This document shows positions 13,454-24,822 of a stretch of DNA of 64,000 bases, piece by piece. A program made the translations under genes and the position numbers. This stretch comes from Ricinus communis (lineage: Eukaryota > Streptophyta > Magnoliopsida > Malpighiales > Euphorbiaceae), in NCBI RefSeq assembly GCF_019578655.1, contig NC_063256.1:7502001-7566000 (forward strand), given 5' to 3'. The notes under the pieces are model-generated. The model was not told where the DNA came from and ran no database searches. It worked only from the letters and a program-made list of their open reading frames with translations. How positions within the stretch are numbered: the first letter of the stretch is position 1; each line of letters opens with the position of its first letter.

Positions 13454-14334
13454 TGAATAATTATAAAAATGATGCATAAACTTGATAAGATTTAATAATA
13501 TTTAAGCGTATGAAAAACTGAATAATTATAAAAATAGTATGTAAACTTGTTAAAATTTAATAATTAAGTATTTAAAGTTTTAAAAGTTACAATTTGGTGT
13601 GTGAATTTAATAAATACTTACAATTGAGTGTACATAGCAGGTCAATAACAATTACAGACTTGTAATAACAAAATACATATTATCCGTTTAGTAGAATAAA
13701 AAGAATAAAATGTCAAAAGTCTTTAAAAAATATATATTTCTAATATATTAATACACAGTTTTTATTATCACCATCATTATACTATTGTCGTTATATTTTC
13801 ATCAATTCTTTTAAAGAAATTTGTATCCAACTTTGAGCGACACTTTATCTTTTTCAATCAATCACTATAAACATCTAAAATAAAATCGATTATTATCGAG
13901 GATGATAATTTTAACTATAATATTAATTACTAATACATCTCCTTATAATATATATAGTATTTATTTATATACTTTTTATCAATTTTTTCAATTTTTGTTG
14001 TGTATATAAAAAATTTATCCTCTTTCATGTAAATATTATTTTTCACTATAAAAACATAATAGAGTTTCATTTGTCTACAAGTTAATAATTTTTAATTTTA
14101 CACACTAAATTGTAACTTTTAAAAGTCTAGACACTTGATTATTAATTTTTAATAAGTTGACACATTATTTTTGTAATAAACAGATATAGATAACCTATAA
14201 CATGTTCTTGACCTGTCATATATACTCAATTATAAATATTTACTAGATTCATACACTAAATTGTAACTTTTAAAAGTTTAAACACTTAAATGTCGAACCT
14301 TAATAAATACAAACATTACTTTTGTAATTATCCC
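13454..14334. mobile_element. Mutator-like foldback element (non-autonomous)
   Basis: An 881-base element flanked by a perfect 9-bp duplication TTAAGAGAA (13445-13453 and 14335-14343). The ends are inverted repeats: the left starts TGAATAATTATAAAA, the right reads GGGATAATTACAAAA on the minus strand. Homology between arms continues through the segments around AAAAGTTACAATTT and ACAATTGAGT/ATAATTGAGT. Each arm also contains an internal, diverged duplication of its own outer sequence, giving a nested foldback. No coding capacity. Confidence 0.7.
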
Positions 14335-14539
14335 TTAAGAGAATGGGAATGATAAGTTGTACTTGCATTAATACTTATATGCAAGATCTGTTATGAAAAT
14401 GTTTGAAATAAATGTTTGTTTATATATTAATGTTATTGAATTATAATTTACATGCTATAATATTATACAATATTGAGTATTTTTTTTTTTTTTTCATTTT
14501 AGACTTATCAAATTAGCTTTTTTTAAAGATATAAGGTGG

Positions 14540-14679
14540 CTTGGTGTATATACATATTATAAGTGTTTTATATTTTAATAATAAATAATTGATACAAATA
14601 TTATATTATTTAAAATTAATAAATATATATTAATCATCTATCGATTTTGTGTATAAATAAGGATATACATCAAATTTAC
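14540..14679. mobile_element. Short TIR element (MITE), family member 1
   Basis: About 140 bases with inverted ends: TTGGTGTATATAC on the left and GATATACATCAAATT on the right. Two related copies occur at 33036-33170 and, inverted, at 33209-33345. The interior is almost pure A/T with a conserved TTAATAAATATATATTAAT core. Confidence 0.45.
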
Positions 14680-16213
14680 TAATGGATGAATTACAGGGTA
14701 TTCTTTTAATATGTATATACAAAATATCATACGTACTTTGCAAAGATGTATTAAATCATAGGATAAGTATGTGTATTTTTCTCAAAGAATTTAATTGCTA
14801 ACTACATATTTTGTAACGACTTTCCCGTTTTATTCTTACCACTTCAGTTGCCTTTGCTTTTGTTTTCTTACGGAATAAACGGCATGATATCCCCTTCTCG
14901 TAAAATAATCACGGTATTGTTATATAAAAGAATAATTATAAAAAGGTGACTATTTCTACGATTTATATTGTTAATTAATAATTTCATTTAACATTTTTAT
15001 TAATTGAATAGACTATTATGCTCTTTGATTAATTATTTTCTACTTTCATGGCTTTTTATATTTTTGTATTTTTTACTGGTGTAATTATGTCTTAATTTTT
15101 GCTTTCACTTCAACTTTCTTGATTTTTTTTATATTTATTTACTTTTATCATTTTATTTTTATCCATTTTTATATATTTATTTTAATTTCTTTTATTACAC
15201 TAATTTCTTTTATAATTTGGATTCGGTACTGTTTTATTTTTATTTCTTCTCGCATTTTAACAAAGTCTGATTTTATAAATTTGATTTAGTAAAGAATAAG
15301 ATATATACAACAATAATTTAGATTGTTCGAGAATAATTCTTTTTGTTTCAACAAATATCTTTTCTAGTATACATCTATTAGTAAAATATTTTAAAAAATG
15401 AAAGCTATAAGTTTATTTTATGGAGAGAGTATTTCAGAAAGCATTATAATGTATGTCCAAATTAATAAAGGAATTACATGTCTTGTAGATTTTCAGACAA
15501 TACAAATGACTCATAAATTTTCAATATTTTTAATTTATATTCTTTATATAATTTATTTTGCGTTTATTTTCTTTTTTTTTTTCTTTGTGATTTCTCTTTC
15601 TTATAATTCCATTCAAAATAATTTATATACATTTAATTCAATCTTTATAAGTAGTATCACATACAATTTTTTATATTATTAATTTCATAGCAAAAGAATT
15701 ATTCATTATATGAATATTATATTATATTTTATATATTTTTAATATATTTTATATATAGTTTTTAAGGTGAGGAAAAATTAAGAAAAATGTACACAAATTG
15801 ATAAAATTAAAGAATGAATTTTTATTTCAATTTTTTATTATTTTTATAATAGACCAATGAATATAAAGAGTAGTCAAAATTTTATTATAAAATATGTCAA
15901 TAAAATCTCAAATTATGTCAAACTATATAAGATTTTTTTTATTCTACTACAAATGGAAGGTGATAATAAAGCAATATAACTTGTTGAAGTCAAAGTTAAG
16001 AAAATTTATAAAATATAATTTTTTTTAGTCAATAATTTTAAAATTAAACTAAACTAGGATAAGTACATAAAATCTAGAGGTAATTAATAAATAAGGATAG
16101 AGAGTAAAAAAGAGAAAGTAAATAAATATGGAAAGACATAAAAGGAAAGCAATTAATCAAAGGCATTATAGTCTTTTCAACTGCAATAATCTCAATGAAG
16201 CTGTGGATTAGTG
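14680..16213. other. AT-rich intergenic DNA
   Basis: Nothing recognisable. A 94-codon open frame (15398-15682) is low-complexity Phe/Ile/Tyr sequence without homologous character. Confidence 0.45.
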
Positions 16214-16765
16214 TTTTAAATAATAGTGTGTGAATTTGTTAAAATTTAATAATTAAGTGTTTAAATTTTTAAAAATTATGATTTAGTATGTGAACCTTAC
16301 GATTGAGTAGGAAAATAGCAGATTATGAGTTATCGACCTTAGCTTTTTTAAATATAATTATAAAATGATATACAAACTTTATTTTAACAATCAAGTATTT
16401 AAATTTTTAAAAGTTACATAGTAAGTTACGAGTTATCAACATGAGCTATTTTTAAAAGATAACATTTGCAATTAAGAGGATACATCTTTTATTTAAACAA
16501 TAAAAATTATAAAAATAAAAAAATATATAAAAAAATACTATACATGTCATAAGTAAAACTATTAGTAGTCTATATTATAGTCAAGATTATCATCTCAATA
16601 ATATGTGTTTTAAGATTACTGATTTTAATTGGTATGGAACTGCTATATATACTCAATTGTAAATATTTGCTAGTTTCACACACCAAATTGTAGTTTTTAA
16701 CAGTTTAAACATTTAATTGGTAAATTTTTTTAAGTTTATATAATATTTTTTTGTAATTATTTAGT
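16214..16765. mobile_element. Decayed foldback element related to the one at 13.45 kb
   Basis: The left part (from about 16220) and the reverse complement of the right part (to about 16765) share the same arm sequence as the 13454-14334 element: a GTGTGTGAA...TTAAAATTTAATAATTAAGTG segment and an ACAATTGAG/ACGATTGAG segment. No intact 9-bp duplication was found, so the ends are approximate. Confidence 0.45.
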
Positions 16766-19312
16766 TTATTTTATATAGATACGTGTCTGATCTTTTTCTT
16801 TGAAACCCAAAGGAGATTGAATTTGATAGAATTTATGAGTTTTGTTTGGTTAAATGAGTGTTTAGCTGCTAAAAAAAGATGAAAAGTAAGAAAAAGTTAA
16901 GATTTTATTAATAATTTATTTCATTCACTTACACCGTATTTTATTAAAATATATAAAAATTATAATTTTTTTTTATAAATTTAAAATTTATGTGTTTTAA
17001 ATATAATAAATATTAATTTAAAATTCTACATGTTTGAATTTTTGTAGAATCGATTATTACTAAATTAAATTTTACTAAAATAGATATACTTTAAGATAAA
17101 TTATGCAATGTTCCATAAAATTTAAATATCGTCTTTAAGTTTATTATTTTTATTTTATTTTTTAAATAAAATAATTTTTTTTAAATAGATTTTAATTAAA
17201 TGTAGTATTAATAAAATATTTAAATTTATTTAATTAACCAGTGAAAGTTATAAGACCCATTTGACTTATTACTATTACTATTTTATTATTATAATTAACA
17301 AATTTAGTATAAATATTATTATCTTACTATAATTGTTAAGGAAGGGGTAAAAAATAACCCAAAGGTGCAATTAGGAAAGTATTTTATTTGGAAAACTTTT
17401 TAATTGGCCAAAACACGCAAAGAATTGTGACATGGCTGTGGAATGGCGCAAATAAATAAATAAAAGATAGGAAGATTACTTGTCAAGAAGAACAACATGA
17501 CTGGCCATTGGACCCACTAGCCTTGGTCTTCGGAAGAGTTTCCCAAGTATTTAATTTCTTTTTCATAAAAAAAATAAAATATTATATACACTTAAGAATT
17601 TAAATTAAACTGAAAATATGTGTTTATTAAGATGTATTTTGTATTTTGCTTTTCCTCTTCCACATTTCCTCCTATTTTTAATATAGTTTCACTTTATTAA
17701 TACATTTATGTATTGAATTTTGAAATCCTAAGTTAAGTTAATTAGATTGATAGCATATTTATAATATTATTTTATTAAATTATTTAATTTAATATTAATT
17801 ATATTTTAATATTATTTTAAAAATAAAAATTCAACTCAAATTTTATAAACTGCAAGTATTTATAATCAAATAGTGGCAACAATCGCATTGATTATGATGA
17901 GGTATCTAATTAATTTTAATTCTTAATATATATTTATATTTTAATATGTAAAATTTATATTTTAATATATTCAACGTACAAAATTTAAATTTATATGTAA
18001 TTTTAATTTTTAATATTAATATTTAATTAATAAATTATATTTATAATCAAATAATGATATTAATTTTAAGAAATAATATATTAATATTAATATTAATAAT
18101 TTTAGAAAATAATATATTAAGTTGTATTTATAATAATATAATCACTAAAAACTAATGTTCAATGATATTCTTTTCTTTGAAGGCTTCCATTAACTTTTGA
18201 GTTGACCTTTCTGTGTTTAGTTGATTGAATTTCTAGATCATGGTGATTTTTGAGCTAGATTCAAGTGTTGAACTGTCAACCTACATTTGCTTCTGCTATT
18301 TTTGTCTTGTAATGCTAATATGAATAGTATTCATCTTATGTTTTTTCTTTTCAGAAAAAGAAAAAGAAAATAGAAAATTTTACTGACTATTGAGATATCA
18401 AAATAATTAAATTCTTAAATTACTTTCATAATTCCACTTAAATGGGTAATATTTTATTTAAGACTTTCACACTTTTTTCTTATTTTTACTTTAAAAGAAA
18501 CTAATTTTAGAAGAGGTAGAGAGGGATATTTTAGATCGGTGGACTTACATAAATAAAAAATATATATTTGAATAATTAAATAAAGCATAAAAATAGGCAG
18601 GCCATTCCTTCTGCTTCGTGCCTTCGCAGCTCTCACTAATTTCTCCATCTCCATTTTTTTTCCACAAAACTTCTAGAAAATAAAAAGAATTGGACTGAGG
18701 TTGTGCTTGTTTAATTTCTTGGACTTGAGATTAGACAATTATGGACCCAAAACTCAAGATCAGTTGCCCATTATCCTTCCATGTCGGATGGGCCTGGCTA
18801 AGGGATAAAAACAGGCTTCAGCTTACGTCGAAAGCAAAGGGGTTCACCTTTGTTTCATGTAAAGAGGAATTGCAAGCTAGGCTGGTACGGGTTAGTTTTC
18901 GAGTTTAGAAAAGAGCTTTATTTTTCTTTTTAAAAAAAAGAAAAAGATATTTAACACTGGAAATCTAAGCATTAAATCCTTCATGAAAAGATTATAAAGG
19001 GGAGAAAGGGAGCAGAGCTTAAGCCTCTGTTTATTCCTCATTGAAATTTAAATCTTTTTCTATATATTTAAATAGAAATTTGATTAAAAGATCAATGAAT
19101 TTGCAATTTTTTTAATTTTATTTTTAAAATTTTAATTCATTTTATTTTAATTTGAGTTGAAATTTAGTCACTCGTCAATAAAGGATTAGTTACATCACAT
19201 TTCCTTTTATTAATTACTCTTTTTTTCCATTACCAACTTTTACCAAATGTCAAAGGTGACTAAATTCAAACACTCAGGGATGTGTTTAATCAGCGCTATG
19301 CTATGTTGTGCT
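16766..19312. other. AT-rich intergenic DNA
   Basis: No gene supported. A 66-codon minus frame at 18454-18654 begins with a plausible basic peptide but quickly becomes AT-driven sequence; not called. Confidence 0.45.
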
Positions 19313-19317
19313 CACTG

Positions 19318-19378
19318 TGTTGTAGAGAATAAGAAGAAGAAAGGATAAACACACTTGTATTGAATTGAAATTACAAAG

Positions 19379-19418
<40 letters not shown>

Positions 19419-19611
19419 CTTATTAGCTTAGTAACCAAGAAGTCTTTTGGTAACCTACAACTCTTAAACATCCTACACTTAATATATAAGTTACATATTT
19501 AATGAATATATATATATAACTTACATATTTAATAGGTGACTCTTTAACTTCATAACTTAAACATTAAAGAATATACTCAATGATTATTAAATTAAGTTTA
19601 GTTTTTCAACA
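19318..19611 (-). repeat. 3' LTR of the Copia element
   Basis: 294 bases, TG...CA, expanded by a (TA)n run (19382-19411). Nearly identical to the copy at 23925-24190. Confidence 0.95.
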
Positions 19612-19626
19612 CTCCTCCTTAAACTT
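19612..19626 (-). other. Polypurine tract of the Copia element
   Basis: Read on the minus strand, a TTAAGGAGGAGT run abuts the 3' LTR, as expected for the plus-strand DNA primer. Confidence 0.75.
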
Positions 19627-22600
19627 AATTTCTGATCAAACCAAGTCTTGCTCTTAATCTGGCAAAATCTTCAAACTTTAATGTCTTTGTGAAAATATCA
19701 GCAAGTTGATCTTGCGACTTGACATACTTCAGCTCTACTTCCTTCTTAAGAATACTTTCTTTAATGAAATGATATCTTGTGTCAATGTGCTTGATCCTAT
19801 CATGTAAAATAGGATTCTTGCTCAATGCTATAGACGATTTATTATCAACAAGAATATCAATTGGTTCTTCGTTTGAAATCAATAGCACCTCTAACACCTT
19901 TCTTAACCATGTAGCATGACAAACACAAGCAGCAGCAGCAACATACTCAGCTTCACAAGTTGAAAGAGTTACAATAGATTGCTTCTTTGAACTCCATGTA
20001 AAAGTAGTCTCTCCAATAAAAAATACAAAACCCGTTGTACTCTTTCGATCATCAACATCACCTCCCCAATCACTATCACTATAGCCTACCAGACTGAAAC
20101 TTTCTAAAGGTGAATAAAATAAACCATAATCTGAAGTTCCTTTGACATATCTCAAAATTCTTTTACCAGCCTTCATGTGCGAATTTGTTGGTGCCTCCAT
20201 GTAGCGACTGATAAGTCCTACTCCATAAAGAATATCAGGTTTAGTACAAGTATTTTGTAAATACGTGATTATCTTGAATATATTAACTATTTCTTTATTT
20301 TCCGATCGCCTGGAAAGGACAAAAGAAACATCTTGTTCTTTCTTCAACAATTTCTGATCTCTAGTGAACCTCTCAGTAGGATTCGAACCCAAATGAAGTT
20401 CTGATGATCTGTCAGAGAAAAAAGAACGAATGGATCTTATAGGATTCCCAAGTACCTCAAGTTTCCAACAAGTTTTCGAAACAAAGTTGGATTCACCTTC
20501 TCAGTATCATCATATCTTGACAGTTTTACTCCACATTCAACTGGTGTGCTGAAAGGCTGATATTGCTCCATGCCAAACTCCTTTAAGATCTTTCTTGCAT
20601 AGCTCTTTTGAGAAACAAAAATATCATCATCAGTTTGTTTCACTTCGATTCCCAGATAATAAGACATCAGCCCTATATGTGTCATCTCAAATTCAGCAGC
20701 TATCTTCTTTTTGAATTCTTCAATCATTGCTGAATTATTTCTTGTAAAGATCAAATCATCAACATACAAACACACAATAAGAATATCACCGTTCTCTTTC
20801 TTCTTGGCATAAAGAGAATATTCATGAGGACATTTCAGAAAATCTTTCTTCTTGAAATAATATCAATTCTGTTGTACCATGCCCTTGGTACTTGCTTCAA
20901 TCCATACAAAGCTTTCTTCAGTTTTAAAACTTTGTTTTCTTGCCCTCTAATAACATATCCGAAAGGTTGTTGTAGATATACTTCTTCTTCTAAGTATCCA
21001 TTCAAGAACATTGATTTCACGTCCATTTAGAAAATTCTCCATCTTTTTTGTGCAGCCAAAGCAATGATTAAGCGAATTGTTTCCAATTGAGCGACTGGTG
21101 CAAAGAATTCATCATAGTGAATTCCATGTTGTTGGCTGAACCCTTTTGCAACAAGTCGAGCCTTGTATTTCTCGACATCTCCTTTTTCATTCTTCTTGAT
21201 TTTGTAAATCCATTTCACACCAACAACTTGCTTGCCTTGGGGAAGATTTGCTATTTCCCAAGTGTCATTCTTTTGAATTAATTTTATTTCGTCATCCATG
21301 GCTGCTCTCCATTTTTCATTTTTCACTGCTTCTTCAAAATTCATTGGTTCAATATTTGTAAAAAGATAATAATGAACATAATCTGAAACTTCATCAGTGT
21401 TAACATATATGTCGTGCAGATTTCTCATCTTTGTAGGTCTTTCAGATGAACTTGAAGGACTTGAATTTCCTTGAATACTTGCTGGAGTTCTTGGAGGTGT
21501 CAAGTTCTGTATATCAGAATTAGAATGCTGAATATCTTGATTTGAATCATCAAAAACTGGAAGAAAATTATAATTTTCTGATTGATTCTCCCAATTCTAT
21601 CCATCAGCTTCCTCAAACTTGACATATCGACTCAGGATAATCTTCTTGCTTGTCAGATTGTACAACTTGTAGCCTTTAGACCTTGCATCATATCCAACAA
21701 AAATGAAATTTTCACTTTTGTCATCCAGTTTAATTCTAGTTTCATCTGCAACATGAACATAAGCAACACAACCAAAAACTCTAAGATGAGAAGAGTTGAC
21801 TTTCTTCTACTCCATGCTTCCTGTGGTGTAGAGTTCTGCAAACTCCTTGTAGGACATCTGTTACACAGATATACAGCACATGCCATAGCTTCAGCCCAAA
21901 ATTCTTTAGGCATTTGTTTGCTTTTCAACATGCTTCGAGTCATGTTAAGGATGGTTCTATTTTTGCGCTCCACAATACCATTCTGCTGAGGTGATCTCGG
22001 TACAGTCAACAATCTCCGGATGCCATGAGATTCACAAAAATCATTGAATTGATTTAAAGTGAATTCACCACCTCTATCAGTTCTCAATGCCTTTAAAGAA
22101 CATTCACTCTCATTTTCAACCAACAATTTGAACTTCTTGAATACTTTGAAAGCTTCAGATTTCTGCTTCAAAAAATAAACCCATGTTTTTCGACTGAAAT
22201 CATCAATAAACAGTAAGAAATATTTGTTCTTACTAAAAGAAGTTGGATTAATTGGACCACATATATCAGCGTGGACAAGTTCAAGAGGCTTCGATGCTCT
22301 TGAAGATGATTCCTTCAGAAAACTGTGTCTGAATTGCTTTTCGTACATACATCCTTCACACAACTGATTAGGATGATCAATGAAAGGTAGACCATGAACC
22401 ATTCTCCCTTGAGCCAATTGCTTCAAGCTGTTGAAATTCAAATGTCCCAGCCTTTGATGCCAAAGCCAGGATGAATTAGATGCACTTGCCTTTAAGCACT
22501 TCATATAATCAGATTGAAGTTTGAGAATAAACATTCTGTTTTTTGTCATCTCAACCTTAGCAATCAGATTACCTTTATTATCTTTCATCACCAATGCACC

Positions 22601-23863
22601 ATTCTTTAAGTAGATCTTGAATTGTTTCTCCAAAAGTTGGCCTAAACTCAACACATTCACTTTCATTTCTGGAACATAATATACATCAGTAATGAACTGA
22701 TGTGAGCCATTCTTGGCTTGAATCAAGATATCACCTTTGCCTTCGTAGACTATCTTTTTATCATCTGCAAATGAAATACTACCATTATATGATTCATCAA
22801 TGGTCACGAATAAATTTTTTTTGCCTGTCATATGGTTACTTGCCCCTGTATCCAAGAACTATGATTCTTGATCTTTGCCTTCATTCCCATCAGATGAGAA
22901 TAACAAAGTAGTTGTTCATCTTCTTCACCTTTGGCACAAAATACTTTGTCTTCTTTAACAGCTCCATATCTGTATTCATTTGCATAATGAGCATATTTCT
23001 CACAATTATAGTATTGTACTTCACCTCTTTTATTCCAAGTACCTCTTCCACGTCCTTGTGATGATTGCCTTTGATTTGAATATAAATAGTTTGAATTTCC
23101 ACCAAATCTTTCTCTTCCTCTTCCTCTTCCTTTGAAATTACCTCGACCACGGCTATGAAATATGCCGCCTCTTCCTCTTCCTCTTTGTGATTCTTCATTT
23201 GCATTATCTTTTTCTTTCAAAGACAGCTTTGAGAAAAGAACTTGTGATTGGGGTTCTTTCTCCTTCATTCTTTCTTCACGTGCTAGCAATGATCCCAACA
23301 ACTGATCAAAAGTTATGGATTCTAAATCATTTGATTCTTCAATTGTCACAATAATATAATCAAACATCGAATCTAAAGATCTTTTCAATCACACGGACAT
23401 CCTCCATTTTCTCGCCATATCTTCTCAATTGATTGACAATAGTCAAAACTCTAGTGAAATAATCTGAAATTGTTTCAGAATTTTTCATCTTGAGAGATTC
23501 AAACTCTCCTCTCAAGGTTTGACGATGAACTTTAATAACCTTATCAACTCCTTTGAAAGAAGTTTCTAAGATCTGCTATGCTTCTCTAGCACTTGTAGCA
23601 TTTAAAACTTTCTCAAACATACTCTCATCCAAACACATATGGATTAGAGTCAATGCTTGTTGATCTCTCTTTCTTGATTTCTATAACGCTTCCTTCTGAA
23701 TTTGAGGCAATTCATTCTCGTCTTCAGGTTGTTCCAATCCTTTTTCAACAATTTCCCACACATCTTGCGATCCTAGCAAGACTTTCATACGAATACACCA
23801 ATTATCATAACTCTTTTTGGTGAATTTTGAAAATTGAAAAGGAAATAAGCCATTACTCATCAT
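19625..23863 (-). pseudogene. Copia gag-pol polyprotein, broken
   Basis: Blocks in order on the minus strand. Gag N-terminus starts at 23863. A frameshift at about 23388 leads into the rest of Gag with an RGRGRG-rich segment and zinc knuckle; the knuckle's first and last Cys are Tyr ([14 protein letters not shown]), so metal binding is lost. A second shift at about 22860 leads to protease (LDTGASNHM). Integrase follows, with a HHCC region (WHQRLGHLNF, CEGCMYEKQ) and a catalytic core (HADICG; FIDDFSRKTWV; ERKNRT). A shift at about 21800 leads to RT. Stops interrupt at W/Q codons (for example before [10 protein letters not shown] at 21026). RT has YVDD at about 20770. RNase H ([16 protein letters not shown]) ends at 19625. 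Confidence 0.92.
20252..20448 (-). other. ycf2: Plastid ycf2 fragment inserted in Copia pol (NUPT)
   Basis: Between the RT motif [10 protein letters not shown] and the segment [11 protein letters not shown], which are adjacent in ordinary Copia proteins, lie 197 bases. Read on the minus strand they give [18 protein letters not shown] and then [20 protein letters not shown]. This is a segment of the plastid-encoded Ycf2 protein, recognised from memory and differing at only a few residues. No Copia sequence seems lost and no target duplication is visible. Short shared bases at the junctions (CTTG on one side, TAC/AC on the other) suggest end-joining. The 197-base length shifts the frame, and the Copia frame meets a TAA three codons in. 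Nuclear copies of plastid DNA are common; one inside a retrotransposon reading frame is not. Confidence 0.85.
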
Positions 23864-23909
23864 CTTTCTTCTCTCTTTTTTTTTACTCTCTTTTCACTTT
23901 TTTGTTGTT

Positions 23910-23921
23910 GCTCTGATACCA
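23910..23921 (-). other. Copia primer binding site (initiator tRNA-Met)
   Basis: Minus strand TGGTATCAGAGC, three bases inside the 5' LTR, is the standard plant Copia site complementary to the 3' end of initiator methionine tRNA. Confidence 0.9.
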
Positions 23922-23924
23922 CTT

Positions 23925-24190
23925 TGTTGTAGAGAATAAGAAGAAGAAAGGATAAACACACTTGTATTGAATTGAAATTACAAAGAACATATATATAGAC
24001 TTATTAGCTTAGTAGCCAAGAAGTCTTTTGGTAATCTACAACTCTTAAACATCCTACACTTAATATATAAGTTGCACACTTAATGAATATATATATAACT
24101 TACATATTTAATATGTGACTCTTTAACTTCATAACTTAAACATTAAATAATATACTCAATAATTATTAAATTAAGTTTAGTTTTTCAACA
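23925..24190 (-). repeat. 5' LTR of the Copia element
   Basis: 266 bases, TG...CA; the upstream LTR in the element's own orientation. Shorter than its partner because its (TA)n run is not expanded. Confidence 0.95.
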
Positions 24191-24282
24191 CACTGAGCAC
24201 TTGTAATACGTTTTAATAAAAATCTATGGACTTATTTTACCCTTTAAGTTTATTTTCTTATATCTTTGATCTCTGGTTATAG

Positions 24283-24513
24283 GTATGACTGCACGTGTCT
24301 CTTGTACTTCATAGCGGCAGTAGCCAATGCTGTGTGAGTTCTCCTGTTCAGCAGATTATTGCAAGCGGATGTAATCATGCGTATATGGCTTGCTCTCACA
24401 AACAAGACCTTTTTCTGAAGATGGCTGCTTTAAGTCAGCAACTTGGTTTTATACCTGACTGGAATGCAGTTGCAGGCCGTACTGAATTGTGCTTCCGGAC
24501 AAAATTTACCTGA
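24283..24513 (+). CDS. Isolated exon-like fragment, unidentified
   Basis: After a good acceptor (CTGGTTATAG) comes a less AT-rich block with an open frame ending in TGA at 24513. Its translation is protein-like: SSPVQQIIASGCNHAYMACS, then QDLFLKMAALSQQLGFIPDW and AGRTELCFRTKFT. A different frame (YDCTCLLYFIAAVANAV, then stop) would follow in phase from the exon at 11219-11442, so the two fragments do not clearly belong to one intact transcript. The Copia element lies about 90 bases upstream, and its target site may have been this gene's intron. Family not recognised. Confidence 0.35.
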
Positions 24514-24776
24514 AAGACTCTGTTGGTTTCTCATGCTTAAATCCTTGGCAGATAAAAAGCAAATTCTTGCTATTTCACCCTTTATGACATGCTAATATCA
24601 TGGCCAAAGGCTCAAATCTGCCCCTCGTGTCATACAAGCTCTTCCATCTGATAAATGTGCCAGTCATGCTCATGCATTTCAGTTTGCATCAGCATGCTTG
24701 TTAACTATCAGTTGAGAAGGAAGGGTTTGTATATTCCACTTCAATAATACAAAAAAAAAAAGAAGGTTCCTTATGG

Positions 24777-24777
<1 letters not shown>

Positions 24778-24819
<42 letters not shown>
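24778..24819. repeat. (TA)n microsatellite
   Basis: About 21 TA units. Shorter TA runs occur at about 26628-26647 and 27411-27432. Confidence 0.95.

Positions 24820-24822
<3 letters not shown>

Larger units (their letters stand above)
19318..24190 (-). mobile_element. Ty1/Copia LTR retrotransposon, complete but defective
   Basis: A 4.87-kb element bounded by a perfect 5-bp target duplication CACTG (19313-19317 and 24191-24195) and two LTRs starting TGTTG and ending CAACA. It reads on the minus strand. The primer binding site, polypurine tract and gag-protease-integrase-RT-RNase H order are all present, in the Copia order (integrase before RT). Several stops and frameshifts interrupt the coding region, so it is non-autonomous. 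A plastid ycf2 fragment is inserted within pol. By eye the LTRs differ at nine substitutions plus AT-repeat length changes, roughly 97% identity, indicating a fairly recent insertion. Confidence 0.95.

Noticed and set aside
15398..15682. 94-codon + strand ORF
   Set aside because: Low-complexity Phe/Ile/Tyr/Asn composition expected from AT-rich DNA; no start context or relatives recognised.
20379..20389. Perfect tRNA B-box-like GGTTCGAATCC on the minus strand
   Set aside because: It lies within the ycf2-derived segment (codons for GSNP), with no A box, anticodon stem or acceptor pairing around it.
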